NCBI GenBank assembly: GCA_037693485.1 | Contig: CM075349.1 | Coordinates: 69,233,001-69,297,000 of the forward strand | From: Kitagawia praeruptora | Taxonomy: Eukaryota; Streptophyta; Magnoliopsida; Apiales; Apiaceae | Length of the DNA: 64,000 nucleotides | Direction of reading: 5' to 3' | Shown: in pieces, positions 10,672-22,880 of the stretch | Layout of the letters: each line of letters begins with the position of its first letter | How positions within the stretch are numbered: position 1 is the stretch's first letter | Made by a program: the position numbers and the translations under genes | The notes under the pieces: model-generated | What the model saw: the letters and a program-made list of their open reading frames with translations, nothing else | Told to the model about the DNA's origin: nothing | Database searches by the model: none

Positions 10672-11427
10672 TGTTATGCCCAGAAATATTCTCGCCTTAA
10701 TTAGGAAGTGTCGCCCTCAATTGGGATGGAAAAGGAAATGACCTGTCATGGGTCGTGGCATGAGGAAATGTGGCATTTATTGGGCCTGGCCCAAGGAAGG
10801 AGTCGCCTTCTTACGGAAAGACCGATCAGGATGGGCATCTCGCCCTCAACAAAGATCTCGCCCTCTCATACGCTGAAATGGGGGATTCTTCTTAATTATT
10901 CTCTGAAGAGTATTATGAGTTATGGACTATAATCTAGGTCCTCGGTTACAAGCAATTAAGAAGAGGTCTAACCCGAGACCTCGTCCTAAATACAGATTAG
11001 GGGTCTCGCCCCTTAGGCAATCTCAGGACTGCCCAATAAGCTATTTTATTTTCCGTGGCTCAAGGTGAGCATTGACCTCGATAATCTCGGGTCAGTAATA
11101 ATTGTCAAAGGCGGTGGCTTCAATCCAATGAGCTTCCTAAATAAGGAAACCTAGCCCATTACGATTACTTGTTCCCTTAGAACTACGTTTGGCTTGATCC
11201 CTATAAATAAGTGTACGTAGGCACATTGTATGGTACGATGCAAACTCTTGTGAAAAAGAGATAATTCAATATTCGATCTAGATTGCAAGAATCACATAAT
11301 ACAATCTCAGCCATTCTTAAATCACAAACCCTAATCCTAAACGTCCTACGCCGTTCTCCGTCATCAACCATCACTACAAGTCCAGCAACCCTCCCCGAAT
11401 TTGTTTTCCCAAATTCCTCCGTTAACA
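10672..11427 (+). repeat. Right LTR of element A
   Basis: 756 bp, from TGTTATGCCC to CCGTTAACA. It is very similar to the left LTR apart from the CACTA insertion and the approximately 49-bp indel. A TATA box TATAAATA lies at 11202-11209. The TSD GGTAC follows at 11428. Confidence 0.92.
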
Positions 11428-11432
11428 GGTAC

Positions 11433-12720
11433 GATCCAGGGAAGGGATATTAACCGATCAAAGCAATAGCTGTACAGTGAATGATAGAAAACTATAGACA
11501 GAAGATATAATTACGATGGCTGAAGAAAGATTTATTCACTTCTCTATCAAAAAGCATGATGTATTCACCAGCTTTATTCATCCATAAGATTTCATCTCTC
11601 TCAAGTTTGTCCTTAGAAGATGCTAATATGGTGAATCTGCCCACCTCCTTTTAGCTTCAGCTGAAAAACTAGGCTACAAGCAATTCGATGCTGCATACAA
11701 ATTACTTATGCAATGTGAAGGCATGGTCTCTGAATCAGGTCATCCAGTTGAAAGAATCATCTTTCATTCTCACAAGGATCAAAACAGAATCAGGAAGCAA
11801 TTTAGATAAGATAGGAAATGATCTAGGAAGATCATGTGGTGGGCTCTCTACGGGTGTTGACTTCGCTTTTGTGGTACTTCATCAAGAAGTTCCATTCAGT
11901 AAGGTGATGCAATTTGCATCAATACAAACAATTTTAGACAATGTTGCAGTGGAAATAAAAATCCATTTGATTGATCTTCAACTTAGAAATGGAGTTCAGT
12001 GGACACTTTTAATCCAGGCTCTTTTGGAACGGAAAACCATTCCAGTTAAGCTTCTCAAGATAACCGCTATTCAGACATCAGATAAAGAGAGAGTTGGTGA
12101 AATTGGCAAAAGGTTGCAAAGCTATGCCAAGTCCATTAATATTTCTTTTATATTCAAGGTAGTTTCCGTGTTGAACATGAAAGATCTCAAAGTAGAATTC
12201 TTCGATATTAGACATGGTGAAGCTGTGGCTGTTTATTCTCCAGTTGTACTAAGAGCCATAATTGGGAGGCCTGAAAACCTTTAAAGTCTATTAAGAGTAA
12301 TACAAAGGCTTAGACCAGTAGTCATGGTAGTCATGGAAGTAGAGGCAAATACTAGCTCACCATAATTTGTAAATCGTTTTATAGAAGCACTTTTATGGTA
12401 CAACGCATGGTTTGATTCCTTGGAAGATTGCAGATCCCGAGACAATCAATATCGAACAAAAGTTGACAGAAGTTACTTTGGGCGAGGGATTCGAAACATT
12501 GTTTCAACTGAGGGAGAGGAACCAAATTTTAGACCATGTGACTACAAGCATTGAGAATTTGAACAGGAGTGACACTGCACAGCTTTGTGTTCTGTAGTCG
12601 CATCGTTTCAAAAATTTCAAAAGCTTCACGGGCACAAGGCCGGATATCATTGAATCCCATGACACCACATCCTAGTTGGCAACCTTCTGGAATCTAAAGG
12701 CAGTATATTTTATGAAATTT
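11433..12720 (+). pseudogene. GRAS/DELLA-RGL1-like gene, GRAS domain
   Basis: GRAS proteins are plant nuclear transcription regulators; the DELLA branch represses gibberellin responses. In order the translation shows: the first leucine-rich region (LLASAEKLGYKQFDAAYKLL, about 11640-11705), a frame change, the VHIID-type core as IHLIDLQLRNGVQWTLLIQA (about 11960-12020), then KLLKITAIQTSDKERVGE, YSPVVLRAII, a stop at about 12282, LRPVVMVVMEVEAN (about 12310-12350), FVNRFIEALLWYNAWFDSLE (about 12370) and GRGIRNIVSTEGEE of the PFYRE/SAW part (about 12480-12520). Several frameshifts and stops make it a pseudogene. The closest family memory is the RGL1-like group, not the canonical DELLAs. The C-terminal end is obscured by decay before element B at 12735. 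Confidence 0.9.
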
Positions 12721-12734
12721 CTTTGAAAATAATT

Positions 12735-13216
12735 TGTTAACGGAGGAATTTGGTGATAACAAATTTCGGAGGTTGCTGGAATAACGAAATCATGAAAATA
12801 GGGGGATTTGGGATTTTTGGATGTTTGGGCTGGACTTAAGAGGTGTCTCGATTTGTCTCGTGTATCGAATCCTTTTTCAAGATGCCTGCGTACCTTATAT
12901 TTATAAGGATCAAGCCAACGCAGTTCTGTGAAATTGATTTGTGTTTATCCCTTAGAGACTTTAGGGATAAACTTCGTTAATCTGGGTAATTACTGATTTT
13001 ATCTGATTTAATCTTATCATTGTGATATCTTCCTGATTTGAAGAATATCGTTTGGAGATATTTTCCGTTATTGATTGATTGAGATTGATTCTTTTCTCAT
13101 TTCAGGGAGAGGATAAAACTTAGCGATTAAGTTATAATTATTAATCTGAATTAATAATTAGTAAATATTAGGAAATTTGGGAGATAATTGAGGCAACCGA
13201 AAATATGGCGTAACAA
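12735..13216 (-). repeat. 3' LTR of element B copy 1
   Basis: 482 bp and highly similar to 27766-28247 and 46717-47170. The sense-strand TATA box reads TATAAATA (complement of 12898-12905) in the context GGCTTGATCCT-TATAAATA, matching element A. Confidence 0.9.
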
Positions 13217-13302
13217 CTACCCCCAGTTCTTCAGTGTAGCTTGCTGTAGTGGAGAACTAAGCATGCTTCAATCTTCCAAATTTCTTGAGTCAATGAAACA
13301 GC

Positions 13303-14563
13303 TGTTAGAAAATGGAAAGTTTGAGGCATATTTATAATATGTTCTTGATGTCATTTCCGGAAACTAACAAGTGAAGGTTTTTCCTTGTAATGAGGACTTA
13401 AACTTTCATGTTTGGATCTAAGACATTTTCTTAGTGGAATCCATAAATAAATTGAGTTAAAGTTGCTTGCTTGAAATGGGTTATGTGGGTTATTTAGTTG
13501 AAATAACTTAAGTCCCACATAGAATTGGTAATGAAAGGTTGGTGACTTTATATAGCTCCATGTGCAAGTGTAGTGCACAACTACTAAGGCATGTGGGTGT
13601 GCATGGATGTAGAGTGGGCCTCGCGCACATACACACGCGCCGCACTCCTCGTCATGACACGACACGACTCGGGTCGGGTCGGGTCGAAGGGCGATTTGGG
13701 CGAATGTCTCGGCGTCTCGCGTACGCGAGGCGACCTGGGCGAGGAATTTTATTACCTGGAATATTGATTTATTTTAACATAACATCAGATTTTATAGGTT
13801 ACTACTATTGTATCAGTACTTGGATTATTGAGCTGATCAGACATCGAATCCTGATGGACAGACTCTGAACATAACCCAATACTGATGGGCATCAGATCCT
13901 GACGGACTAAAATCCTGATGGGTCAGATACTGATGATGACCAATCCTGATGGATCTCAGATCATGACGATGGTTAAATCCTGATGCAGCTGTAACTGGAA
14001 AATAAATACTGATGCAGTTAATGAAATTAAATCAGAATATTTACTTTCCTTTTAAGGCATATCTCTTACGGTTTATTTTTAGGTATTATATATATCGAAG
14101 ATATAACGTTGAGAATGATGATATACGTTAAGGAAAAACCCTTGGTTGCAATTACTCTCTGTTCTCCCTCAATACATACAGTTAGATACATAATTCTCAG
14201 GCGAACTGAGGTGCTAGTCGTCGTTGATCTCTGGTGTATCTGTGAACACATTGATCTGTGTTGTTTTATCCTGGAAGTAATATTGCTGCATCCCAACACA
14301 GCGTAAGTGGGGCAATATTCTCTTCAAGAACAGTCAAGTCCTCTCGAAGGGTTTGGCGACTCAGCTGTTCTTCTCTCTCTTATCAGTAGTTGCTAAATCT
14401 TCTGTGAGAGATAAGTATTCTTGCCTTTCTTGTTATTATACAGTCTCTGATTATACTTTGTTTTGCCTTCGTGATTTTTTTGTTAATTGGTTATATACCT
14501 GTTCTTGTTTTAATATATATATATCACTGCCTCATTGTTGCTGTAGTTAAATTATACCCAACA
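13303..14563 (+). repeat. Left LTR of the Copia element
   Basis: 1,261 bp. Two TATA-like sites are seen: TTTATATAG at 13547-13555 and TATATATAT at 14087-14095. Between them lie a GC-rich CGGGTCGGGTCGGG stretch (about 13670-13690) and a CTGATG array (13845-14030). Confidence 0.92.
13845..14030 (+). repeat. Degenerate CTGATG array in the Copia LTR
   Basis: Seven CTGATG words and one CTGACG, mostly as ATCCTGATGG or ATACTGATG, spaced about 15-30 bp apart. The right LTR copy (about 25670-25805) has lost about 50 bp including one or two units. The LTR at 54964-55698 of a different Copia element has similar words. Confidence 0.75.
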
Positions 14564-14606
14564 ATCTTGAAGAGAATATTTGTGTTATATATTGTTAATT
14601 AACAAG

Positions 14607-15482
14607 ATGGTTAACAAAACTGAATCTCCTGTTTTTGAGACTGGCTCTGGGTCTAATGTTACTGCACCCACCATTGATTGGACCACATACCATTTCCCAC
14701 AACCTATCGATTTGTTAGGAATGCCTGATAAATTCGGTGGGGGTGTTGGTTTTTCTCGTTGGCAGAAAAAGATGAAACTGTGGTTAACGGTAAAGGGTCT
14801 ATGTCTAGTGGTACAGTATGAGAAACCAGTTATGGTTAAGGAGAAAGCTGAAACTGTTAAGGCTTATACCATGTGGGAGGAAAAGGATGGGGTGGCTAGG
14901 GCTGCTATTCTGGCAGCTTTAGCGAACACTCTATTCGATGTTTATTCATCTGACTCCTACACTGCTAAGCTCTTATGGGAGAAGCTTGACCAGACACATA
15001 ATACTGATTCGCAAGGATTGGAAAAGTATTCTGTGGCTAGGTTCCTTGACTTTAAACTGGTGGATACGAAATCCATGACTGAGCAGGTGCATGAGTTTGA
15101 GATGTTGGTGCATGCTTTGAAGGAGTCTGGTATGGACCTTCTTGAGAAGTTTCGGGTTATGTCTGTGATTGAAAAGCTCCCTAAGTCTTGGGAAGAGTTT
15201 GCACTCTCCCTGAAAAGACAGAAAGGAGAGATCACCTGGACAAACCTGATGTTAGACATCTCTGTGCAGGAGCAACACAAGTCCAAGCAAGGACATGTGA
15301 TGCCTACTGAACATGCTGGGAGTTTGAAGGTGAATGTAGTGACTGTAGGACAGAAAAGAAAGTCTGTCACTAAGAAGGAAAACACTAAGTCTAAGGACAA
15401 GAACAAGGCTAAGAAACCAAAGCAAACAAACCATGTTGGTCTTGTGGACAGGTCGGTCATTGGAGCAAGGACTGTCCTGTAA
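14607..15482 (+). pseudogene. Copia gag
   Basis: Gag packages the element RNA into particles. I chose ATG 14607 (MVNKTESPVFETG), not the upstream in-frame ATG inside the leader. Residues about 45-220 carry the Copia gag fold (MPDKFGGGVGFSRWQKKMKL, LLWEKLDQTHNTD, VMSVIEKLPKSWEEFALSL), followed by a Lys-rich stretch. A frame change at about 15420-15433 removes the CCHC knuckle from this frame: CWSCGQVGHWSKDC is encoded from 15434 in the frame of the downstream protease/integrase. In an intact relative gag and pol would be one frame. Confidence 0.85.
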
Positions 15483-17149
15483 AGAAAGCTAAGAAACCTG
15501 TTGTGGGAGCACAAGCTAACACTGTGCTTGGAACCACCGGTGGGCCTATGGTTAACATGGTTGTTGGTGAGGCTATTGCTTCTGAAACTGACAACGGGTA
15601 TGTGACCTATAACCCTGTACTTCTTTCCACCTATTCGTCTCAAGAATGGTTGATTGATACTGGAGCTAATGTACATATTTGTACTGATATTACTCTATTT
15701 GTATCTTATCAACAGACTCATGGAATGATGGTGACGATGGGGAATGCGAGTGTAGCTCAAGTTCGTGGAATAGGAAACGTGAACCTGAAGTTCGCTTCCG
15801 GACGTGTTCTATCCCTCACTAGAGTGCATCATGTTCCTGATATTCATAGAAATATAGTAAGTGGAAGTTGTTTAGTTAAGAATGGTTTTGAAGTTTCTTT
15901 GAAATGTAATAAAGTAGTTATTACACATACTGGTGTATTTTTTGGCAAAGGTTACTTGTCGGATGGATTATTTTTAATAAATGTTGAGCCTGTTTTGGGC
16001 AGTTTTATTAATAATAATGTTGTTCCTTCTGTTAATTGTGTTGAATCATCTGATTTGTGGCACGCACGTCTTGGTCACTTGAATTTTGGTGCTCTAAAGA
16101 ATATGATGAACTTAGAGTTGATTCCAAAACATGCCATTGATAAGAAATCTAAATGTCAAGTATGTGTGACTGCTAAACAAACTAGGAAACCCTTTCATAA
16201 TGTAGTTAGGGATTCGAATGTGTTAGATTTAATGCACACTGACATATGTGAATTTGGTGGTGTTTTGACCAAGGAACATAATAGATATTTCATTACCTTT
16301 ATAGATGATTGTAGTAGATATTGTTATGTTTATTTGCTTAAACATAAAGATGAAGCACTAGATAAATTCATTATGTTCAAAACTGAAGCTGAAACACAAA
16401 CTGGTAAAGTACTTAAACGTTTGAGATCAGATAGAGGTGGTGAGTATACCAGTAACTCATTTAATGAATTTTGCAAGAACAATGATATAGTTCATGAGGT
16501 AACTCCACCATACACACCTGAGTCTAATGGGGTGGCAGAACGAAAGAACAGAACCTTTAAGGATATGATCAATAGTATGTTGATTAATTCTGGGTTGCCT
16601 AAATACATGTGGGGGGAAGCTCTGAATATGGCTTGCCATATTCTGAATAGAGTTCCTCTGAAACATATGGACAAGACACCTTATGAATTATGGACAGAGA
16701 AAAGGACTAGTTTAAAATATCTTCGTGTGTGGGGGTGCCTTGCAAAGGTACTTGTCCCTGAACACAAGAGAAAGAAACTAGGGCCGAAAATTGTTGATTG
16801 CATATTTCTGGGCTATATTGAAACCACTACGGCTATGAGATTTTTAGTGTTAAAATCTGACATAGACGGAATAGTGGCTAACACTATAGTTGAATTTCGT
16901 GATGCAACATTCTTTGAGGATGTGTTCCCTATGAAGACTGGTATACCTCAGGGTATTTCTGATGATGATCCTACTCACACATCAAGTTCCATTCCTGATC
17001 ATGTGGAAAGGATGACAAATGTGGGGGCAGATCCTGGTAGTAGCTCTACTCCTGATGAAGTAGAGGAACCTAGAAGGAGTAAGCGTGCTAAGGTAGTCAA
17101 GGATTTTGGAAGTGATTTAATCACTTACAATATCGAGGATGAACCTTGA
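15434..17149 (+). pseudogene. Copia zinc knuckle, protease and integrase
   Basis: In order: CCHC knuckle (15434-15475), aspartic protease WLIDTGANVH (about 15648), gag-pre-integrase LWHARLGHLN with the zinc-binding CQVC (about 16055-16160), then the integrase core with MHTDICEF, LRSDRGGEY and NGVAERKNR. These give the D, D and E of the catalytic triad at about 16240, 16430 and 16540. The frame ends at an in-frame TGA (17147-17149) just before the RT domain, and the RT continues in the same frame after it. The product would be protease-integrase without RT unless the stop is read through. Confidence 0.9.
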
Positions 17150-18097
17150 ACTTTTCGACAGGCCATGGATTCTTCAGAATCTAGGTACTGGAAAGGTGCT
17201 GTAAAAAGTGAAATTGACTCTATTGTTTCTAATGGAATATGGGAGTTGGTTGATCTACCTCCTGGGTGTTCTACTATAGGATGTAAATGGGTCTTCAAAA
17301 GGAAGATGAACCCTGATGGCTCAATAGATAAGTATAAGGCTAGGCTGGTAGCTAAGGGCTTTAAGCAAAAGGAAGGCATTGATTACTTTGACACATACTC
17401 TCCAGTTGCTAGAATGACAACAATCCGAATGTTTATAGCATTGGCCTCTGTACAAGGTCTTATCATCCATCAAATGGATGTAAAGACAGCTTTTCTTCAT
17501 GGTGAACTTGAAGAAGAGATTTATATGGATCAGCCTGAGGGATTTGTTGCTTCTGGTAATGAGAGGAAAGTATGTAAGTTAATCAAGTCTATATATGGCT
17601 TAAAACAATCTCCAAGAGACTGGCATAAAAAGTTTGATGAAACTATTTTAGAATCAGAATTTGTAGTTAATGAAAGTGACAAGTGTGTCTATTACATGGT
17701 TAAAGGAAATGAATGTATTATTGTGTGCTTATATGTGAATGATATTTTGTTGTTTGGAACCAATATTGAGATTATTAACGAGACAAAAAGGTTCTTGAAA
17801 AGACATTTTGAAATGAAGGATATGGGAGAGGCTAGTGTGATTCTTGGTATCAAGTTGACTCAGTCAACTGATGGAATAACCTTGTCACAATCTCATTATA
17901 TAGAGAAATCTATACTTGAGAAGTATGGTTATTCAAATTATAGAATCGCAAGTACTCCGTATGATCCTAAAATTGCCCTAGTCAAGAATAGTTCAAGAGT
18001 ACCTGTGTCTCAGTTAAGGTATTCTCAGATTATTGAGAGTTTGCAGTATCTTGCTAATGGTACTAGGCTGGATATTTCATATATATTCAGTGTCTAA
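17150..18097 (+). pseudogene. Copia reverse transcriptase
   Basis: Continues in frame from the TGA. Motifs in order: WELVDLPPGCSTIGCKWVFK, KARLVAKGFKQKEGIDY, HQMDVKTAFLHGELEEEIYM and IYGLKQSPRDWH. At about 17732 comes the active-site box, which reads YVND where the family has YVDD. Loss of that aspartate should abolish polymerase activity. The frame ends at 18097 by a frameshift within the region joining RT to RNase H. Confidence 0.9.
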
Positions 18098-18719
18098 GTT
18101 AGCAAGATATACAAACTGTCCAAACAAGACTGATTGGGATGCTCTTGATAGAGTACTTAGATATCTAAAAGGCACCATATATCTTGGTTTGCATTACAGG
18201 AGGTTTCCTGGAGTGCTAGAAGGATATAGTGATGCAAGTTGGATAGCTAAGAAGTCTGGTTCCAATGGAGTGATTGGATATCTGTTTACCCTTGCGGGTG
18301 GAACAGTATCTTGGAAGTCTTCTAGACAGACTGTTATAACTCGGTCTACTTTTGAGGCTGAGTTGTGTGCATTAGATGCCACGGGGACTGAATGGTTACA
18401 TGGACTTATGTCAATGTTACCTGTAGTAAGTCGTCCACTTCTTGCTTTTGCTGTTCATTGTGATAGCCGTACAACTATCGACAAGATAAACAGCAAGAAG
18501 TATAATGTGAAAACAAAGAGACATATCCAAGTTAGACTAAAGTCTATAAGGGGTCTAATGTCTGACAGGATCATAGCTGTTGAGTTTATTGGAACTCAAG
18601 AAAACCTAGCTGATCCTTTGACTAAGGGACTTGAGCATGCTGTTGTCCTTAAGTCTAGGTTGGGGATGGGACTGTTAGCCCATAATGATTCATCTACAGC
18701 GGGAACCCAATACACATGA
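18070..18719 (+). pseudogene. Copia RNase H
   Basis: After a frame change near 18090 the frame reads KLARYTNCPNKTDWDALDRV and LRYLKGTIYLGL, then the RNase H motifs GYSDASWIAKK, STFEAELCALDATGTE, HCDSRTTIDKIN and LADPLTKGL. These supply the D, E, D and D of the active site. The stop is at 18717-18719. Domain order and motif content are complete for this part; the upstream frameshift is the only break. Confidence 0.88.
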
Positions 18720-19248
18720 GAGGAGATCCCTCAAAAGTGTATTCAATGTGGTAATAACAAGTTGTAAGGGTGAATTGGTTGTACCTTTAACTACATAGAT
18801 TGATACTTACGTATCTGGAGTCTATCCCCTGTAAACCTAAAAGGTACTGTAACTGCCAGAATAGCAAGAGTTATTTGAACTCTGAATGGGGTCAAGTCAT
18901 TTGACGAGATGCTAGCAATACATCTCTGGAGATGCCCAGCTAAGCGTATGTAATTGTGTGGTCGCAATTAGAGGAAAGGGTTATTCCTTGAAGCACTTGA
19001 CGAACAGGATCGAGACATGACCATTAACGTCTCAAAGCCGTAGATTAGCACCATAGCCTTTGACTTTTCGTCGTCTATGGAGTGTGGTTACACCAAACGG
19101 ATAAAGATTCAAGGTGAAACATTCCATCTGAATCCGGTAGCCATCGAAGTAGAGGCCTTAGGAGGGTTCAAACCCGGAAGGGTACCTACTCTGAAAAACA
19201 AGTCATGATGAGAATCGATATGCATTTCTGTATGGATTCGTGGGGGAT
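18720..19248 (+). other. Copia 3' untranslated region and polypurine tract
   Basis: About 530 bp without coding signal between the RNase H stop and the right LTR, ending in CGTGGGGGAT at 19239-19248. Confidence 0.7.
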
Positions 19249-19375
19249 TGTTAAAAAATGGAAATTTTGAGGCATATTTAAAATATGTTCTTTATGTCAT
19301 TTCCGGAAACTAACAAGTGAAGGTTGTTCCTTGTAATGAGGACTTAAACTTTCATGTTTGGATCTAAGACATTTT

Positions 19376-20603
19376 TGTTAGTAGTATTTTTATATGTTCG
19401 TTCGCAGGGAAGGACTGAATGTAATATCAAGTTCAAGTTTCTTATCTCTCACAATTTAGAAGTGTGGAAGAATGTTGTGTTTGTTTATAAACTAAATTAA
19501 ACTAAACTAAATTAAACTAATTATCAATCGAGAATAAAATATATGAGGAAAACAATCCAAGAACTGGGGTTCTTCACTTGATTTCAATGCACATTCAATA
19601 TCTATGTGATGTCTACGTTCTTACTCTGCCGAAAACAATTCTTCTAAGGTTATAATGTTCTCTTCCAAGATACAATATAATGTCTACAACTATACCCTAA
19701 TTGTCACTTCCGTGATACAATCAAAGACAATCATAAACTATTAAGCTCCAAGAATTATAAGTCTCACAACTCTCCTATTAATCTTCCAATCAAATATTCG
19801 AGTTATGTCTGTTAAATCATGTACTAAAATTGCAACTCCTCTTCCAAGTTATTACAATCCCTAAAATCCAATCAAAGGTTCATGACTCCCCTAATTGTGT
19901 TAAGCCCTCAATAACAGATCAGCAAAGCAAGAAAATCACAGATAATTAAACACACATGAATACCAAGGAATACTACCCAATCCTCAGATTAGAGAATTAG
20001 TTACTCATATTTAATAAAGAAAACATAATAATAATGATAATGAATGAAAACATAATATTGAAGAAAGAATTGAAGATCGAAAGTACCTTGATACGATTAC
20101 AAGCTATGAATTGTTAGCTATGAATTGTTATGATTTACAATGGTAGGATGTGTTTAAATATGCTCTACAAATCTTGCCTAGCAAGAAATTGCCTTCTATT
20201 ACAATTAGGATTTAAAGAAGGTACCCAAAACTGCCCAGAATACAATTAGAATTAGAAAAAGGGCAAAACAGTAAATTCCCAGCCTTCTTTAACAAGATCA
20301 CGTGCGCGATTTAATTCAGCTTATTTCTTGCACTTGTTTCCTATCCCAGGTTGTAGAAAATCTCTCAAGCTTCGCGTGGGCAGTAAGATCGCTGAAAACG
20401 GACTTCTAGAACTCCAGATATGGCCAAAACAGTATAAGCTGCGCAGCCTTCCCGGAAAATCCGAATTTTAATCAATTAAATCTCCAAAAACGACAAAGGC
20501 TTAGATATTCTTGCAAACCTGAACAACTACACAAACTTGAGTCCAAAACAATCAATTTAAGCTGATATAGAATGTTCCAAGTGGATATAAAATCCACTTA
20601 TAA
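19376..20603 (-). repeat. 3' LTR of element C
   Basis: 1,228 bp, about 99% identical by eye to 23996-25243. The other copy contains an extra ACACATCAAAACTAC-like block near its end (about 25156-25172). Confidence 0.9.
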
Positions 20604-22325
20604 AACACCCCCAAACTTAAACCGATGCTTGTCCTCAAGCATAAACAATTACAACTACCTAATTAGTACCACTTCCGTAGGTGATCACGGTTGCATTTGG
20701 CATATGCAACAAGCCCTTTAAACCCCTAGGCAGCCCTAGTGGACGAGTAAGGTCTCGTGAGGGTCTATAGCGAATGTACCCACAAAATCCATTTAACCTA
20801 ATGCAATGCAATGCATGAATGCAACTTAATATGAAAAATGCAAGATCCCCTTCAAACTCACCAAAACCAACTAACAAGCAAATATCTCAAAGAATGTAAC
20901 AAATCCAAGCAGAGCTCGACTAAGTTCCCGTATACTAACAAATACATGAACAGTTACGTGCGTGTGTGCAATGCTCATCAGAAATACTCCCAAAACTAGG
21001 TCAAAAATCATACATGCTTTCCGCCAAGACAATCACAGGTTTATAAACAGAATAGACTGTAGACACTTCATAACCTAGGAACATCTCCACCCTTATCCAA
21101 GGTAGACAGAAACTCATGCTTTATTACTAAAATACGACACTATATACAATACGCATGCTTATTTAACCGTGCAATGAATGAGACCCCAAAAGGCTTATAC
21201 AATAATACCCATGTAGCGAGTGTTAGGTCAGCAATCCCAAACCTCAAGAGCTTTAGGTTACTAGGACTAAGTCCCCTCAGACTTAATTACTCGAGTATTA
21301 AAGAGCTCACTCTGGTTAATTTTGCATATAAACAAATAACTTATTGACTCTTTTTTTTCTTTTTTTTTCTTCTTTTTTTTTTCTTTTTTTTTTCTTTTTT
21401 TTTCTGCAATCTGGAATGAGCCTTTCTCATTTCCAACCCTAGACTACTCATATAAATATGAGCCGGCTACTAGCCATTTGACACATAGCCTTTATTAACA
21501 ATTATGAACAACTAGCATGAAAATTCCTGGTTTCCCCCAAACTTAGACTTTAATGTTCCTACGCTATAAAGGGAATAACGAAAATTCTAAATATAAACAA
21601 GTGATTAAATCTCAAAACATCCCACAGGCATGACCCTAACCTAGCCCAAAAGCACCCCAATGAGACTGTGTAATAAATTTTGTTCCCGTAACATGCAAGT
21701 CAATTTCATAGAAACTATAAATCAGCCCTCTACTCATCATCATCACACCCAAATCAACATCTTCCTATCAATCAGAATCAGCTCGTCCTAAGGGATCATG
21801 AGATATGCATGCCATGATAATGGAACTAAATGAAAACTCACATGGTATACGAAAAATAAAAACAGAATGTCCTATACGAAACAAACGTAAATAGCACAAA
21901 CATATATGCATGATTTACTACTACTAATATGCAAAGCATGAAATCCTACATGAACAAATAATACAACAACAACTTACTAATCCCTCAAACCACCCCCAAA
22001 CTTAAAATATTCAATGTCCGCATTGAATGGAAGTAAATACAAGGGATAACAGAAAACATACCTACTCGTCCTCCTCCTCGAATGAATCTGGTGGAGGATA
22101 CCGCGTACGAGCTCCATAAACTGGTCACCTTGCCTGAATACTACAAAATCCAATTGACAAGAACACAAATTCGTAATAAAAATAAAATTAGAGAAAAAGA
22201 TTACCCAATACGAATCAAAGAGGTGAACTTGTAATTAATTCCTCGTTAGAATTGAATTTTTAGAGATTTAAAGAAAAAAATAGAAGAGGAATTGGATTTG
22301 TATGTATAGGTGGGTATATAAAAAA

Positions 22326-22377
<52 letters not shown>

Positions 22378-22880
22378 TATGAATTAGAATAGAAATAGGT
22401 TTAGAGATTTGAAGAAAAGATGGAGGGTTTTAGAATTGAAATAGGAAAAGAATTAGGAATTAGGGATTGGAATTAAAATAATAGAATAGAGTTGTGAAAA
22501 ATTTGTGTTATAAAAACACAATTACTCGTGTAAAATAATGCTCAAACAGACAGCAACTCGCGCTGCGGCCTCAAAACCAGCGCCGCAGCCTCAACCCTTT
22601 TCTGCTCCACACTTTTTTATTTTAATTTGTGGCCACAAACTCACCTGGTCGTGGAAGTCACGCGCCTTGCATTAGTTGAAGACTTCGCCTTGCCCAAAAC
22701 CAATTCTAAACATAACCATTCCTGTCGGCAATTCTTATTTTGTGTATTTTTTTTACAACACAACACCTGTACAACAAAAAACTCCTTGACAGATTTTTTT
22801 TTTTACACTAATGCGTGGGTTGCCTCCCACCAAGCGCTCCTTTAACGTCAATAGCTTGACGCCGATTATACCTGGAAACT
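20604..22880 (-). other. Non-coding interior of element C
   Basis: No supported gene. It holds the polypurine tract (20604-20620), a T/C-rich tract (about 21352-21404, T8-9 blocks separated by C) and an (AAT)n microsatellite of about 16 units (22327-22376). Confidence 0.6.

Larger units (their letters stand above)
1308..11427 (+). mobile_element. LTR retrotransposon A, non-autonomous (LARD-like)
   Basis: Both LTRs begin TGTTATGCCCAGAAATAT and end CCGTTAACA. A perfect 5-bp duplication GGTAC lies at 1303-1307 and 11428-11432. The primer-binding site TGGCGCTAGAAGGAGGGG (7424-7441) follows the left LTR, and a polypurine tract AACTGGGGGGTAGT precedes the right one, giving + orientation. The interior holds only a gag-like start, with no pol of its own. 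It was hit later by a CACTA element in the left LTR and a chromovirus in gag. Element A shares its PBS, PPT and core promoter with element B (12735-28247 and from 46717), so the two are related families. Confidence 0.9.

Noticed and set aside
13351..13868. His/Cys-rich ORFs in the Copia LTR (both strands)
   Set aside because: They lie wholly in the LTR, are not conserved in the other LTR copy (frames change at 25197-25603), and reflect its GC-rich promoter segment.
14957..15676. 239-codon ORF antisense to Copia gag/pol
   Set aside because: A shadow of the sense gag and protease frames. Composition is Ser/Phe/Cys-rich as expected of an antisense frame.
21352..21404. T/C tract as a terminator or telomere-like repeat
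   Set aside because: It is a simple polypyrimidine tract inside element C. It does not match the plant telomere unit and has no evidence of function.
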